From assembly GCA_023055355.1 (NCBI GenBank), contig JALJCS010000015.1, positions 14,118,501 through 14,182,500 on the forward strand: a stretch of DNA of 64,000 nucleotides, given 5' to 3'. Positions 1 to 25,400 of the stretch are shown here, piece after piece. Each line of letters opens with the position of its first letter. The stretch's first letter is position 1. The position numbers and the translations under genes were made by a program. A model generated the notes under the pieces. The model had not been told where the DNA came from, searched no databases, and worked only from the letters and a program-made list of their open reading frames with translations. This stretch comes from Agelaius tricolor. Lineage: Eukaryota; Chordata; Aves; Passeriformes; Icteridae.

Positions 1-50
1 TTTGGGTGAGAAACAGAGACAAGTAATTTGCAATATTCCCTCCTCTGCAG

Positions 51-576
51 GTGACCTGATGCTCCTTGGCAAGTGCCTGGACTGCTACTGGCAGCAGAAG
101 AAGCGCATGGCCCCGGGCTGCGAGCCGCTGGCCGTGGGGCGCATGATGGACGCGCTCCGGCCCCACGCCCACGGGCAGTGCTTGGCTGGGGCTGGTGGTG
201 GAGGCTTCCTTTACATCTTAACCAAAGCCCCCCGGCAGAAAGAAGCTTTGCACCAGCTCCTGGCAAACACTGAGGTGAGCTGTGAGCCCCCCACTGCTGC
301 AGGCAGCTTGCAGCGGCCTCATATAGAGCATGAGGAGCATCTTTCCCCACCACACATGGGATGTGATTGCTCGTTGTTCCAATGCCCTCCCTGGGACCTT
401 GCAGGTGAGAAGGGGTCCTTTGCTGCCTCCTGCCCCAACCTGTGACTCTCTTTTTCTAGGGACTGGGCAACTTCAGCATCCACAGCATTGAAGTGGACAC
501 GGGTGGTTTCTCTGTGGAGGTCGTGGGATGTGATACGAAGGACGGTGCTCAACCTGGAGGGGACAGGGCTGTGTGA
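51..576 (+). CDS. FCSK: Fucokinase (L-fucose kinase), C-terminal end, last two coding exons
   Basis: Partial gene; the 5' exons lie left of the window. Exons 51-274 and 460-576 are joined in phase (acceptor cag at 48-50, donor gtgagc at 275, acceptor tag at 457-459, stop TGA 574-576) and encode the last 112 residues. The enzyme phosphorylates free L-fucose at C1 with ATP in the cytosol, the first step of the GDP-fucose salvage pathway. The segment carries [10 protein letters not shown] and the glycine-rich LAGAGGGGF, the C-terminal GHMP-kinase motif that helps shape the active site. It is followed by the family's short C-terminal tail after GLGNFSIH. Identification rests on close similarity to the remembered vertebrate FCSK C-terminus. 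The neighbour downstream is COG4 in convergent orientation, as in other vertebrates. The first base of the first codon comes from an exon outside the window. Confidence 0.93.
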
Positions 577-1067
577 AGGCCTTCAGCCCTGGCCCATTCC
601 TGGCAGATACCCAGAACAAGTGCAGGGAAATTCCCCCTGCTTTAGGGGAAGCTTCTTCAGGCAGCTCCAGCAGGTGCCTTAGGTCTCCATATGTCCTTTT
701 TGTGCTGCTACTTGCCCCAAAAACCAGAGCCTGGAGAAGTTGTGACAAGTTGTGCAGGCAGGCAAAACTACCCCTGCTGGGTGGCCTTACTGGAAGGACA
801 GTTTGCTGGGGTCTCCAGCCTGATTTTGGTGGTTCACTCCAGTTTTTACAGTTCTCCAAAGAGAACAAGCTAGCATTTGTGATTCTGCATCTAGCAGGAA
901 CCTTCCCACTCTTCAGCCGCAGGGACCCAAACTGACAGTTCAGCATGCAATGCTCCTGCACCAGGGATGCAGCTGGATGTGGAATCAAGACCCTCTCCTG
1001 TCCTGAGGCACTGTTTCAGCAGTGAAATAGTGACTACTGAAAGCAAGTTACTAGTCCATGCAGTCTG

Positions 1068-1073
1068 AATAAA
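1068..1073 (+). promoter_or_regulatory. FCSK: Polyadenylation signal AATAAA of FCSK
   Basis: A canonical AATAAA lies about 490 bases after the FCSK stop codon, the first one met downstream. 577-1067 is therefore read as the FCSK 3'UTR. It is followed about 340 bases later by the opposing COG4 signal. Confidence 0.6.
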
Positions 1074-1409
1074 AAAGCTTATTCTCAGCATGTGTTTGTG
1101 CCCCTCTGTCCCTAGCAGGGCTGCTCTCTCTTCACAGGATAGCAAAGGCCCAGCATTGCATGGGAGAAGCTTTTCCAGGCAGAACCTGCATGCAAGGGCT
1201 GGTCTTCCCCTTCCCTGGCCCTGGCTGAGGGAAGATCAGGGGACAGCAGCCACAGAAGGCAGCCAGGCAAGACAAGGAAGATCCTCTGGATGCCCTGGCA
1301 CAAAGTAGAAGAGAAGAACTGGAGCAGAGCTCTTGTCCCACATCTCTCCAGCTCCCTCCAGGCCCACAGCTGAACACACCACTGGAGACTGCAACTCAAC
1401 CAAGCGAGG

Positions 1410-1415
1410 TTTATT
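1410..1415 (-). promoter_or_regulatory. COG4: Polyadenylation signal AATAAA of COG4
   Basis: TTTATT on the + strand reads AATAAA on the minus strand, about 570 bases beyond the COG4 stop codon at 1986. This makes 1390-1985 the probable COG4 3'UTR. No closer canonical signal was seen. Confidence 0.55.
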
Positions 1416-1985
1416 TACAGAGTAGCTGTACAGAGCCAGCAGGGACACAGCCCCACTTCCTTCAGAGGCTTTCTAGTGATTTTCCAAGCACCTTCCCCAG
1501 GAAATAACTCCTTTTCCCTGCCACAGAATAGTTCCCATCACCACCAGGAGAGAGCCAGGGCTCAGCATTTGTGACTCCAGTAGCTGACCCTTAAACTGCA
1601 GGCACAGAGGGAACACAGCTGCAGCAGCAGACCCATATTTGAGCCCCACCAGACCCCACCTGTCCTGGCCTGTGGCCTCCTGCAGGGCAGGAGAGCACAG
1701 GGAGTCAGGAGCAGGCACTGGCCTGTGTTCTCAGAAATAGCATCATCCTGCTCTCAGCATGAGAGATTCCTCTGGTGCCTTGTTTCTGCTCCCACAGAAG
1801 GGTGGCAGGTCTTCTCGCCAAGCCCAGGAAAACCCTTTGCTCCAAGGAATGCGAGCAGAAGGGCAGACATCATCCCATCCCCACACCATCAAACAGCCAG
1901 CCCCAGGACAGGATGTGGGCAGGCTCCAGGACTGCAGCCTTCCTGCTCTTAGCTCCAGCATGGTGCTGATCCAAGCACGGAGCAG

Positions 1986-15397
<13,412 letters not shown>

Positions 15398-15772
15398 CTT
15401 AGCACACAGCTGACGCGGTCGATACCGCGGTGAGGCCCGGCGGGACCGTCAAAGGCGGTGCCTGAGCCTTGGCGCCGCTCGGCTCCGCCCGGCGGTGAGG
15501 GAAGCTGACGCTCCTGCAGATCTCCATGCTAAGAGGCCGCTGAGGGTTTTCTTGGGGGGGTTCTTGGTGCAGGCGGCAGCTGCTATAGCGCCGCGATCAT
15601 TCAGGCACCGCATTGGGCAGCCTACTCGCTACACGGCGCGCGCGCGCGCCGGACACGTGGAAAGCCCCATGGAGAAGGCGCGGGAGGGCAGCGCGCAGGC
15701 GCGGCGCTGATGGCGGAGGAGGCCGGCGGCGCCCCCGCCTAGGCCGGAGCAGCATCCGCCGCCATCCGCACG
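15398..15772. promoter_or_regulatory. Bidirectional CpG-island promoter of COG4 (-) and SF3B3 (+)
   Basis: COG4 starts at 15397 on the minus strand. SF3B3's non-coding first exon ends at about 15772 (donor gtgagc at 15773) on the plus strand. The interval and its flanks are strongly CpG-rich. An inverted CCAAT box (attgg, 15612-15616), an E-box CACGTG (15654-15659) and a 14-base alternating GC run (15636-15649) are visible. No TATA box was seen, which fits a housekeeping head-to-head promoter. Transcription starts are inferred. Confidence 0.7.
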
Positions 15773-16460
15773 GTGAGCGCAGCTCTGCCCGCCCGGCGGC
15801 GGCTCCGCGTCAGGGACGGGCCCCTGGTTTGTGGAGGGGGAGCGTCCCGGACCCTTTGGGGCCTGGGCCGGGTGAAGGCGGCCGGGCAGTGAGCTGTGGC
15901 CGGTTCCCGGGGCGAGCGTTCCGCAGAGCGCGGGGAGGTGCCGGCTCCGTGCCCTGCCGGGGCCTCGGCAAGGCTCAGGGCTGGTTTCCCCGGGCCGGTG
16001 CGGCCGGTTGGTGCTGGGGTTCCCTCCCGCCTCAGCCTCGGGGAGAGGAGTCGGCCCTGGGCAGCTGCGGGTGGCTGCACTCGTGTTCAATGAAACGGCG
16101 GCGTCAGAGATGTGTAACGGCGCGGGGATCCCGGAAGGCTTCCCTAATTGTGTTTGGTTCCTGTAAAGCGAAAGCCGTGACTAATTAGCAGTAATTGCTG
16201 GCAATCCTGCTCAGCCGCCCGGCAGTAAGGAGTTCAGCTGGCGCTCGGCACCCGGGACACCTTGGGAGAGCCTTTTGCGCTAATAAATAGCAAATAGCGC
16301 GGTGGCAGTCGGGCTCTGCTGGAGTGATCCGTGCACATACGGGAGGCCAGCGGTTCTCCCTGATGGATGAAAGGCTTTGCTTTTGAGAAGTTTATTAGTT
16401 TTTGTTGCTTGTTGCAGGATTACCAGAGCTACGATAAGCTGAAGCAAATCCGTTGCCAAC

Positions 16461-19400
16461 ATGTTTCTGTACAACCTGACGTTGCAGCGTGCCACAGGCA
16501 TTAGCTTTGCTATCCATGGCAATTTCTCAGGTAATTTTCTCCTTCCTCTGCATGACTTGGCTTGAGGCTTTTTTGGGTACCAGTTTGCTTTGGTACCTCT
16601 GGGGGTTTTTTGCTGGTACATTATAATTTGTTCTTGAGTGTTACTTGAGCTGTGGTAGCTTGTGGATAGATTGAGGGAAATTTGGCTTGATTATTTATCA
16701 ATCTAATTTATCTATAGATTTAATTTAATATCCTGACCAATTTTCTGATGTGTTAAAAGATGTTCAGACAACGGTGGTACATAATGTGGTGAATAAGTTT
16801 CTTTGAGTTTCACCGTGGTACTCCTAAAATTGGCATTTGGAAGTTCACCCTTCTTTCCTCGTAGCACTTGTTGAAGTTGCGTGTTGTGCGTTCTGTTGCT
16901 GACTTGTGCTCGTGTTTTGGGTTCTTCAGGAACCAAACAACAAGAAATTGTTGTTTCCCGGGGCAAGATCCTGGAGTTACTGCGCCCTGATCCCAACACA
17001 GGGAAGGTTCACACGCTGCTGACCGTGGAGGTGTTTGGGGTCATCCGCTCCCTCATGGCCTTCAGGCTGACAGGGGGCACCAAGGACTACATCGTGGTGG
17101 GCAGCGACTCGGGGCGCATCGTCATCCTGGAGTACCAGCCCTCCAAGAACGTCTTCGAGAAGATCCACCAGGAAACCTTTGGCAAGAGTGGCTGTCGCAG
17201 GATCGTTCCAGGCCAGTACCTGGCTGTGGACCCAAAGGGCCGCGCTGTCATGATCAGTAAGTCTCTCTGTCAGCTTGTGTTCTTAATGTTTTTATCTTCT
17301 GTCTTGTGGATGTTTATTTTGGAGCGAGTTTCTGCCAGATGTAATTGGAATTATAATTGTTTTAGGCTGTGAGCTGTGTCAAGGAGAATGCAGGCATTCA
17401 GAATTGTTCCTTGATGTTGGTGGAATTGCACAAATAAATTGTAATGCTGAACTACAACAAGTTGGAAAGAGATCAGTTTGCTTAGCAATGCGCAGAGCCC
17501 TGAGGTGTGGTGTGTGGGAGAGAGGATGGGATTGCAGGTGTCAGTGCTACAGTGTAGCCAGTCAGTTCCCATGGCCTGAAATGATGTTCTGAGTTCATGT
17601 CTCTTCTCTGAGATGTCTCATGGAGACAGCCAGATGCATTTCTGATCAGGCTTTATAGGTAGGACACTTGAGAGAATTTTTTTGCTAAGATTTAGCACAA
17701 GGTGTGTGGAGCTTTCTCATTTTGCTGAAGGCAGCCCTTGCAGTGCTGATGGTAATTTACCAAGTATGTCTTTAAACTGGGAATAGCAATAATATCATTT
17801 ATTTTCTGACGTGTCTGGTTTTCCTGGGTGAAAAAGTAGCACAGTTACAGTTGTGCCGTTCATGTTGATATTTGAGTGGTGTTTTTGGGTTGTGGATGCT
17901 GTGTGTCAGGCAAGGATACATTTTCTTAGTTAAAATATTTCTGTGGAAAAGTTGTCATACCAGCTGGCTTTAAAGAGCAGAACATCTGGATGCTTCTTTC
18001 CATTTGTCTTTGTTTCCTTGCAGTCTGTCATCTCTTGTGTGGTAAAAAGTGAGTAGATCTGTCTCAAGCCATTGTAGATGGAGTATAGGGCCAGGTGAAT
18101 GTAGCTCAGAGGATCAGGCTTTAGCTTTAAAGGGCTGAAGTTGTCATTTTGTGCTTACAATCTGAAAGATTTACAATGAGACATTTGAGGTTAATTGGTG
18201 GCACAGAGATAAACACCAGTGGTGAGCTTCAGCTGAAGTAATGCTGATGTTCTCTTCTCACGTTACAGCTCATTTTGGGCTGCAGGTATGGTGAGATTTG
18301 ATTATCAAGTAATGGGCTTCACATGCTGTTGTCCTTTCCTGCAGGTGCCATTGAGAAGCAGAAGCTGGTGTATATCCTGAACAGAGATGCTGCTGCTCGA
18401 CTCACCATCTCCTCCCCACTGGAAGCCCACAAGGCTAATACCTTGGTCTACCATGTGGTGGGAGTCGACGTGGGGTTTGAAAACCCAATGTTTGCTTGTC
18501 TGGAAATGGATTATGAGGTGAGAAGAACTTCATCTCCCTTTGCTGTATTTTGACCTTTGTTGTCCTATTCTGTTCTTCATCTGTCACTGGGGAGCATTGG
18601 CTGCTTTTGCTGTCTGGGACAGTTGTCATTTTTTACAGGCTTACTGGCTTTTTGTCTTGCCCTCAGCCAGAATGGGCAAGTCTCTTCTGTCTTGGTGATT
18701 GGTTCTTTTTGCTTTTCAACTGAAAATATGCCTGTTTTCTTGGTCTGAACTTCTCTTGTGCAGCTTCTAGCAAGTCTTTTTGCCCCCATTCTGTTGCTAC
18801 TCAAAACTGTTTCCCAACGCATCAGCTTTGCTCCTCCTTTTAATCCTTTTTTTTCAAAGACACCTTGATGTGTTCTGTTTTAGGAAGCAGACAACGATCC
18901 AACAGGTGAAGCTGCAGCCAACACACAGCAGACATTGACATTTTATGAACTGGACTTGGGTTTGAACCATGTTGTCAGGAAATACAGTGAGCCCCTGGAA
19001 GAGCATGGCAACTTCCTCATAACAGGTACCACCCACAGAGTTATTTTTTGTATGGATCTGCTTGGTTCCCATTCCCCAGGAAAACGCTGTCAATTCTCTT
19101 TACATCTTAGGAGTTCTTTCAGTTGTAGTCTGAGCCATTAGTACAAATTAATTAACCTTGCAGTCAGGTAATGAGGGGTGGTTCACATGGAAATGCACAA
19201 GTATTCATAGAAGCAGCTGCTGTTTCAGAGTGCTCCTGTAATTAGCTGATAGCAGTGCAAAAGGACTTGGTTAATGTGTAGATGCTGTTTTACTCTCTTT
19301 AATGGGATTCCCTCTGCTGAAGGCAGTAGCTCAATCCGTGGACTAAAAGCCCACTTGGAGGGGTTGGATGCAAAACCAATACAGCACCTTCAACCAGGGA

Positions 19401-22400
19401 AACTGCTGCAGGTTCCTCTCCAAGCACAAAAGGTGCTGAGCTGAGAGAGCATCTTTGTGTGCTTGCCCTGTTGCATCTGCTGTAGGCAGCTGTGAGACAG
19501 ACACCAAGTATTGTGCTGAATCTGTTTGGCAATGTGATTTGTTACACTGAGATCACAAAGTACGGTTTTAGAAATGGTTCTGTTCACTAAAGATGTTCAT
19601 CCATCTGACGATTTTTCTAGAAGCAAACATGCCAGAAACCCAAGGGTTGTGTTTAACTGGCAAGTTGCTAGTGTGGTATTTTGGGCGTGTCACGGCTTTC
19701 TAGACAATAATAAACCAGGAAGGATAAAACCTAAGCAATTTGTCAGAAACTGCATCCTTCCAGATCCCCTGATTCCATCTGCCCTGTTCTCATGGTGGCA
19801 CATGCATCTGTACTCAGTCTTTTGTCTTTTCAATAAGAGCAGATTCATATATGCAGGGTAATGGAGAGTGTTGGAAATGATGTTGCTTTAAAGAAAACCA
19901 AATGTTCTGCAGGCAACCAGTCAGATCTATGGTAAAGGCTTTTCTCCTAATAATTTTCTTTCAGTTCCTGGTGGTTCTGATGGCCCCAGCGGGGTGCTGA
20001 TCTGTTCTGAGAACTATATTACTTACAAAAACTTTGGTGACCAGCCTGATATCAGATGCCCAATTCCCAGGAGACGGGTGAGAATTTTTTAAGATTATGA
20101 ATGCTTGGAATTTGCCTTTCAAGGTTAAGGGCACCAGAAAGGTTTTAAAGTAAAAAAAAAAGGAGTTAAAAACATGTTGGCTTATCTGCCTCACTGGCCG
20201 TGTGTTATCTGAGAGGGAGGATGGAGGTGGGCATAGCCTGAAGTGATGAGTGTGCTTCATGTCTCTTCTCTGAGATTTATACTGGAGATACTCCAAAGAC
20301 TCTGATCAGGCAGCACTGTCAGTGCAAGATAGAATCACTTGAGATGCTGAACAGTGGCAGTTGTAGCTGCAGGTGAATTCAACAGCTGCTCTGTTGCACC
20401 TAAGGCTGCTTCCTCTCCCTTTGGTATTAGGAATGCAGTACTTTGAACACCTGCCAAGGTGCTCAAAACCAGCTATGTGTGGGTTACAGCCCTTGCCTGT
20501 GTTTTTGGCTTTGATATGTGAGAGTTGCCTGGAGAGGAAAGTAAAACAGATGAGGGATGATGCTTAATCACAATGTCTCACAGCTGTATTTCCTTCTGGG
20601 GCAGAGATGTACCAAGAGTGACTACAGGTGTAACAAAGGGATGTGCTTTGTGTTAAAAACCTTCTTACATACTGTGAGCTCTTAAGGCACCTGTGAAATG
20701 GAAATACTTCAGTCAGTGAAATCACCTCTGTGCTTGTCAGGTAATTCCACCAATGACCTCCACTGTCTTTCCTGACAGAATGACTTGGATGATCCAGAGA
20801 GGGGTATGATCTTTGTCTGCTCTGCTACACATAAGACCAAGTCCATGTTCTTCTTCCTGGCCCAGACAGAGCAGGGAGACATCTTCAAAATTACTTTGGA
20901 GACTGATGAAGACATGGTAAGCATCACATGAATGCAGAAGCATTAATTGAGAGGAGTTCTTAGTCAGTTACATTCTCTAAGGTGATACATTTTTACTGTT
21001 GTGAGTTTAACTGTGTAAGGGAACGTGCTTTATGTGATTTGTAAAAGAGTTAACAATGGTCACCACTGTGGGTATTATTCATAAAGAGACGTGGTGCAAG
21101 GTTTGCAAAATCCTCTGAGGATTAAACTGCAGTCATTTGACCATACTTAAAATGTTCTAGAGGTGGTCTTTTTTTTTAAAGAATATAAACTGGTTCATGA
21201 ACCTCCTGGAGAGTATTTCAGTAACTTATTCTGTGGAACTTAGCTTCCCTGGATTTCAGCAAGTACCCTCTAGTCCCTTAATTGGGTGTTTACATGCTGC
21301 AATCAATATTTTTGCAAGATGAGGTAGTTAGCTTGGCACAGCTGGATGGGAGTTGAAATGACAGGCTTGCAGTGGCTTGCTGCTGCTTGTTTTAGTATTC
21401 TCTGAAAAGTTCTCTGCTGTAGTGTGATTAGTTGGGTTTTTTGAGTAAATGTTGAATGTTAGTTTCTCCATCTAACCATGTCATATTTGGTACAGGGGAT
21501 GATTGTGTAGCAGGCACCAAGCCTGCCAGAGTTCAAGGAGTGTTTGAACAATGATCTCAGACACATGGTGTGATTTCTTGGGGTTGCTCTCTGCAGAGCC
21601 AGGAGCTGGCCTTGATAATCCTTGTTGGTCTCTTCCAGCTCAGAATACTCTGTGATTCTGTGATGTTCAAGTGCCTGAAGATTGTTCTTGGATGTTTTAC
21701 CAACAGCTGTTGTGACCATATCAAATTTAGAAATTTGCTCAGGACAGTTGTTTTTCTAATGATGGAGAATTGGTGGTGTTCAGTGAGGCAAATTTCTTTT
21801 CTCTTAGGCACCTTGTTATTTTTACAGCTTTTGTTTTCCAAATTGACTCAGTGTTACAAAAGGCAGAAAGTCTTGGAATAAAACAGGCAGCCTGGCTTGT
21901 GTGTTCAAATCGTCTGTTGGATTTTGTGATTTATAACCTGGTGCCCCAAACTACTCATGTGTTAAGCCTGGCCTTGTTCATTTCTTTGGAGAAGATAGCT
22001 AGGCAGATGTTTGTTCTTAAATCACACATGGAGCTCCAGTACTTTAGCATCATATTCACATCTTCATCTGCTGTCAGGTAACAGAGATTCGACTGAAGTA
22101 CTTTGACACTGTTCCTGTTGCTGCTGCCATGTGTGTGCTGAAAACAGGATTTCTCTTTGTGGCATCTGAATTTGGAAACCAGTGAGTAAACAATTTTATG
22201 TCAGTGTTTTTCCCCTGAAGCAGAGTGGCTCTGTTCAGGCCTGCAGACTGACCCTTGAACTTACTGTGCATAGAAAGACAACACCTCTGATTTAATGGGT
22301 AACTTGGTGCTTTGTTCAGAGGACTTGAGAAGAACAGTTGGATTAGACTATGAATGGGGGAATTTTCTTGTTTGAACTAAGATTAGATGATGAAGTGCAG

Positions 22401-25400
22401 AAAACAAAAGATTACTTGCTGTTGCAGCAGATTTTGGAAAAATTGAGCACTTGCTGTTTATGTAGGGTTCATCACATACCAGATGAATTATCTTTTCAAT
22501 TAGTTTGATAGTTTTGAATTTTTATGTGTATGGCCCACTCAGAAGTAAATAGGATTTCTTATTAGTAGTTGTGTTCCTTTTCTTACTAGATGTATACTTG
22601 AGGGCTTTCTCTTAATTCATGTTTGGACTTCTAAATACTCTAAACGATCATGCACACCTTTGAAGATGAGCTAAACTGTGTCTGAGGGAAGGATTCACAG
22701 GAATGGAGATTTTCCTGACTGTATCTGCAGTCAGCCACCTGAGGGAGCCCCAGCCAGTTTGCTGGACTGAATCTGAATTGAGGAAGCCATATTCGAGCTT
22801 TATTGAAACCAGGAAGTAACTCAGTCTATCTTTCTGTGGGATTTTTTGTTGGTTTTTTTTTCCTTCTCTGAAGTTTTATTCGTTGTGTTATTTGGCCTCA
22901 TAAATTGGAATAGGGAATGTGGTTAAAACAGTATGATTTAAAAGGTGAGAGTATTCCAATAAAATAGACAAATGTGGAGATGAAGTCGTAGCCATTGGCC
23001 TTGCTTTTGGCTCAGCTGTCAGTTGCTGCTTTGGCTTAAACACAAGAATATCTAAAAGGCTCAAGGGTAAACAAAATACTGAAACTCTGGGATACCTTGC
23101 CAGTGACAGCTGCAAATGTGAAGGCCTGAAGCTGGGAGGTTGTGGGGGGGGGCTTCTTGTTTGTGGGTTTTGGAGTTTTTTTCTTTGCAAGCCTCTGATT
23201 TTTTTTTTTAATATTTTGTAACCCAGAAGACATCCTTAAAGCCAAATATTAATAACTAAATAATGTAGGGTTGGATTTCTTTCTTCCCCACTACCTGAAT
23301 ATCTGGTCAAGCTTTACTTAAAGAAGGCTACATGAGCCTTGCTCTGAAGATGCTGACACACTTTTTTCTGTCTCAAGTTACCTGTACCAGATAGCTCACC
23401 TGGGGGATGATGATGAGGAGCCAGAGTTTTCCTCTGCCATGCCTCTTGAGGAAGGAGACACATTCTTTTTCCAGCCTCGACCTCTGAAGAACCTGGTGCT
23501 GGTGGATGAGTTGGACAGTTTGTCTCCTATTCTGTGTTGTCAGGTATGTTGTCATCAGCAAGTTCCTGTCTACCACATGTGTGAGTGGAGTCACCAGCTA
23601 AGCTATTCCAGGTTTCCAGAAATACTGCTCCAGGTAAAGACTCATAGAGAGGCAAATCTGCAGGGTTCTCAGACAGCTGCCTGAGATTGGTACCTGGCCT
23701 GGTAGATTTGAATCCTGTGACAATAAACATATATCTGAACACCAGGTGTCAGCCAGTGATTCTGTGATGCTTCTCTGTTGACCATCAGACCAGCTGTTTG
23801 CAAAGAGTTTCAGTAAAAATTAACATTCAGGGAGCAGCTGGAACACCCCATGGCATCTCCAGAGCTTTTGGTGTTTAAAAAAACATTCTTGAAGCAGCAT
23901 ATATATATATATGTATAGTTTTATTTTCTCATTCCATGAATGTTGTTTTGACACTTTTTCTCCACACAGATAGCAGATTTGGCCAATGAAGACACACCCC
24001 AGTTGTATGTGGCTTGTGGTCGGGGGCCCAGGTCATCCCTGAGGGTTTTAAGACATGGGCTTGAGGTAAGACATCCAGCACTTAAGAAAAATCTGAGAGA
24101 TGAGGGCAGTGTGAGGAAATCCTTGAAACAAAGTTGCTGAAATGAGAGGATTCTTCTTTTGCTCTAATCTGGAGAGCTACTTTCTCTTGCTTCTTGAGGA
24201 ATAGAAGGGTTGTGTTGTTTATTCTTACAGTCTCAAAAGCTTTTTGTTTATTTGACTTCAACAAAACCTGCATTTTGTTTCTTCTAATACTTGAGTGTAT
24301 TGAGCTGGAACATTCCTGGTGCCTGCCAGCTGCTGCTGCTCTCTGCTGGGGGTGGATGACCTTGTTTTGAAGCTGATCATCCACAGCAATAATGTTACCA
24401 TATCATTGCTGACCATATTTTGCCCTGTGGCAGATCTGGCACAGGCTGAGAGCATCAGAATTGGGAATTGTTAGTTTTTCTGCCCAGTTGTGGGAAAGCT
24501 TAAAAACTGCTCGTGGTTTGATTGCTTACCCTAGTAAAGTCTAAACATCTGTTTGCAAAAGAACCTTCTTCCTGTTTACTCTTAGGTATCTGAAATGGCT
24601 GTGTCAGAGCTGCCTGGTAACCCCAATGCTGTATGGACTGTGAGGAGACATGTTGAAGGTATGCAGTATTTTCCTGAAGCGCAGGAAGGTCATGATGATT
24701 TTGTGTGTGTTCTGTTTGTTGTTGTTTTCTGGTTTTCTGTCCAAGGAGAGAGGAATGGTGCTGCGTGATGCTTGTGTGCCATCGTCAGAAGTTGTGGTTT
24801 GAGTCAGCAGCCACCTGCTTATCTTAAAAAGCCACCCACCCTCTGGTCCCCTTGTATTGTCACACTTCCTTTTGACAAAGAAGCAGCTGCCTGCAGCTGC
24901 ATCCATCACCCACTATGCTGTGTCAGCTGTACATTTGCAGCCTGAAGCTGCTGAACTTCTCATGTGTTCCCGCTTCCCATAAGTTTTTGCCCATAAGTTC
25001 TTGCTCAAACATCAGCAGGCAACAGCTATTCTTGTTGTTGGACTGTACTCACTATTCTTCATGTGTGTGTTGACAACTGCAGTAATCAGCTCTTTGTGAG
25101 AGAGTGGGATACAAATTATGGAACAAAGATGATAAATCGGCAACAGTGTTTGCATTTTATTACTTCCTTCTGTGCATATCAGTGAAATAAACACTCTGGA
25201 CTAGGACATACTCTCTATTCAAATGCCAACAGCGTGTAAAAAGTTTGTGATTCCAGACAGATTAAGATTTCAGGTTGGCAGAATATACTGGATTGGGGGT
25301 TTGGTTGGTCGTTGGGGTTTTCTTAAATTTCATGATCTGAAATAATAGCCTTGCTATTACTAATGTACAAGAGGAAATGTAGTACCTTCTGCCTTTCTCT

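Noticed and set aside
23730..23775. Possible CR1 tail (gattctgtgatgc) in an SF3B3 intron
   Set aside because: Only one 8-mer-like match and no upstream CR1 body could be recognised.
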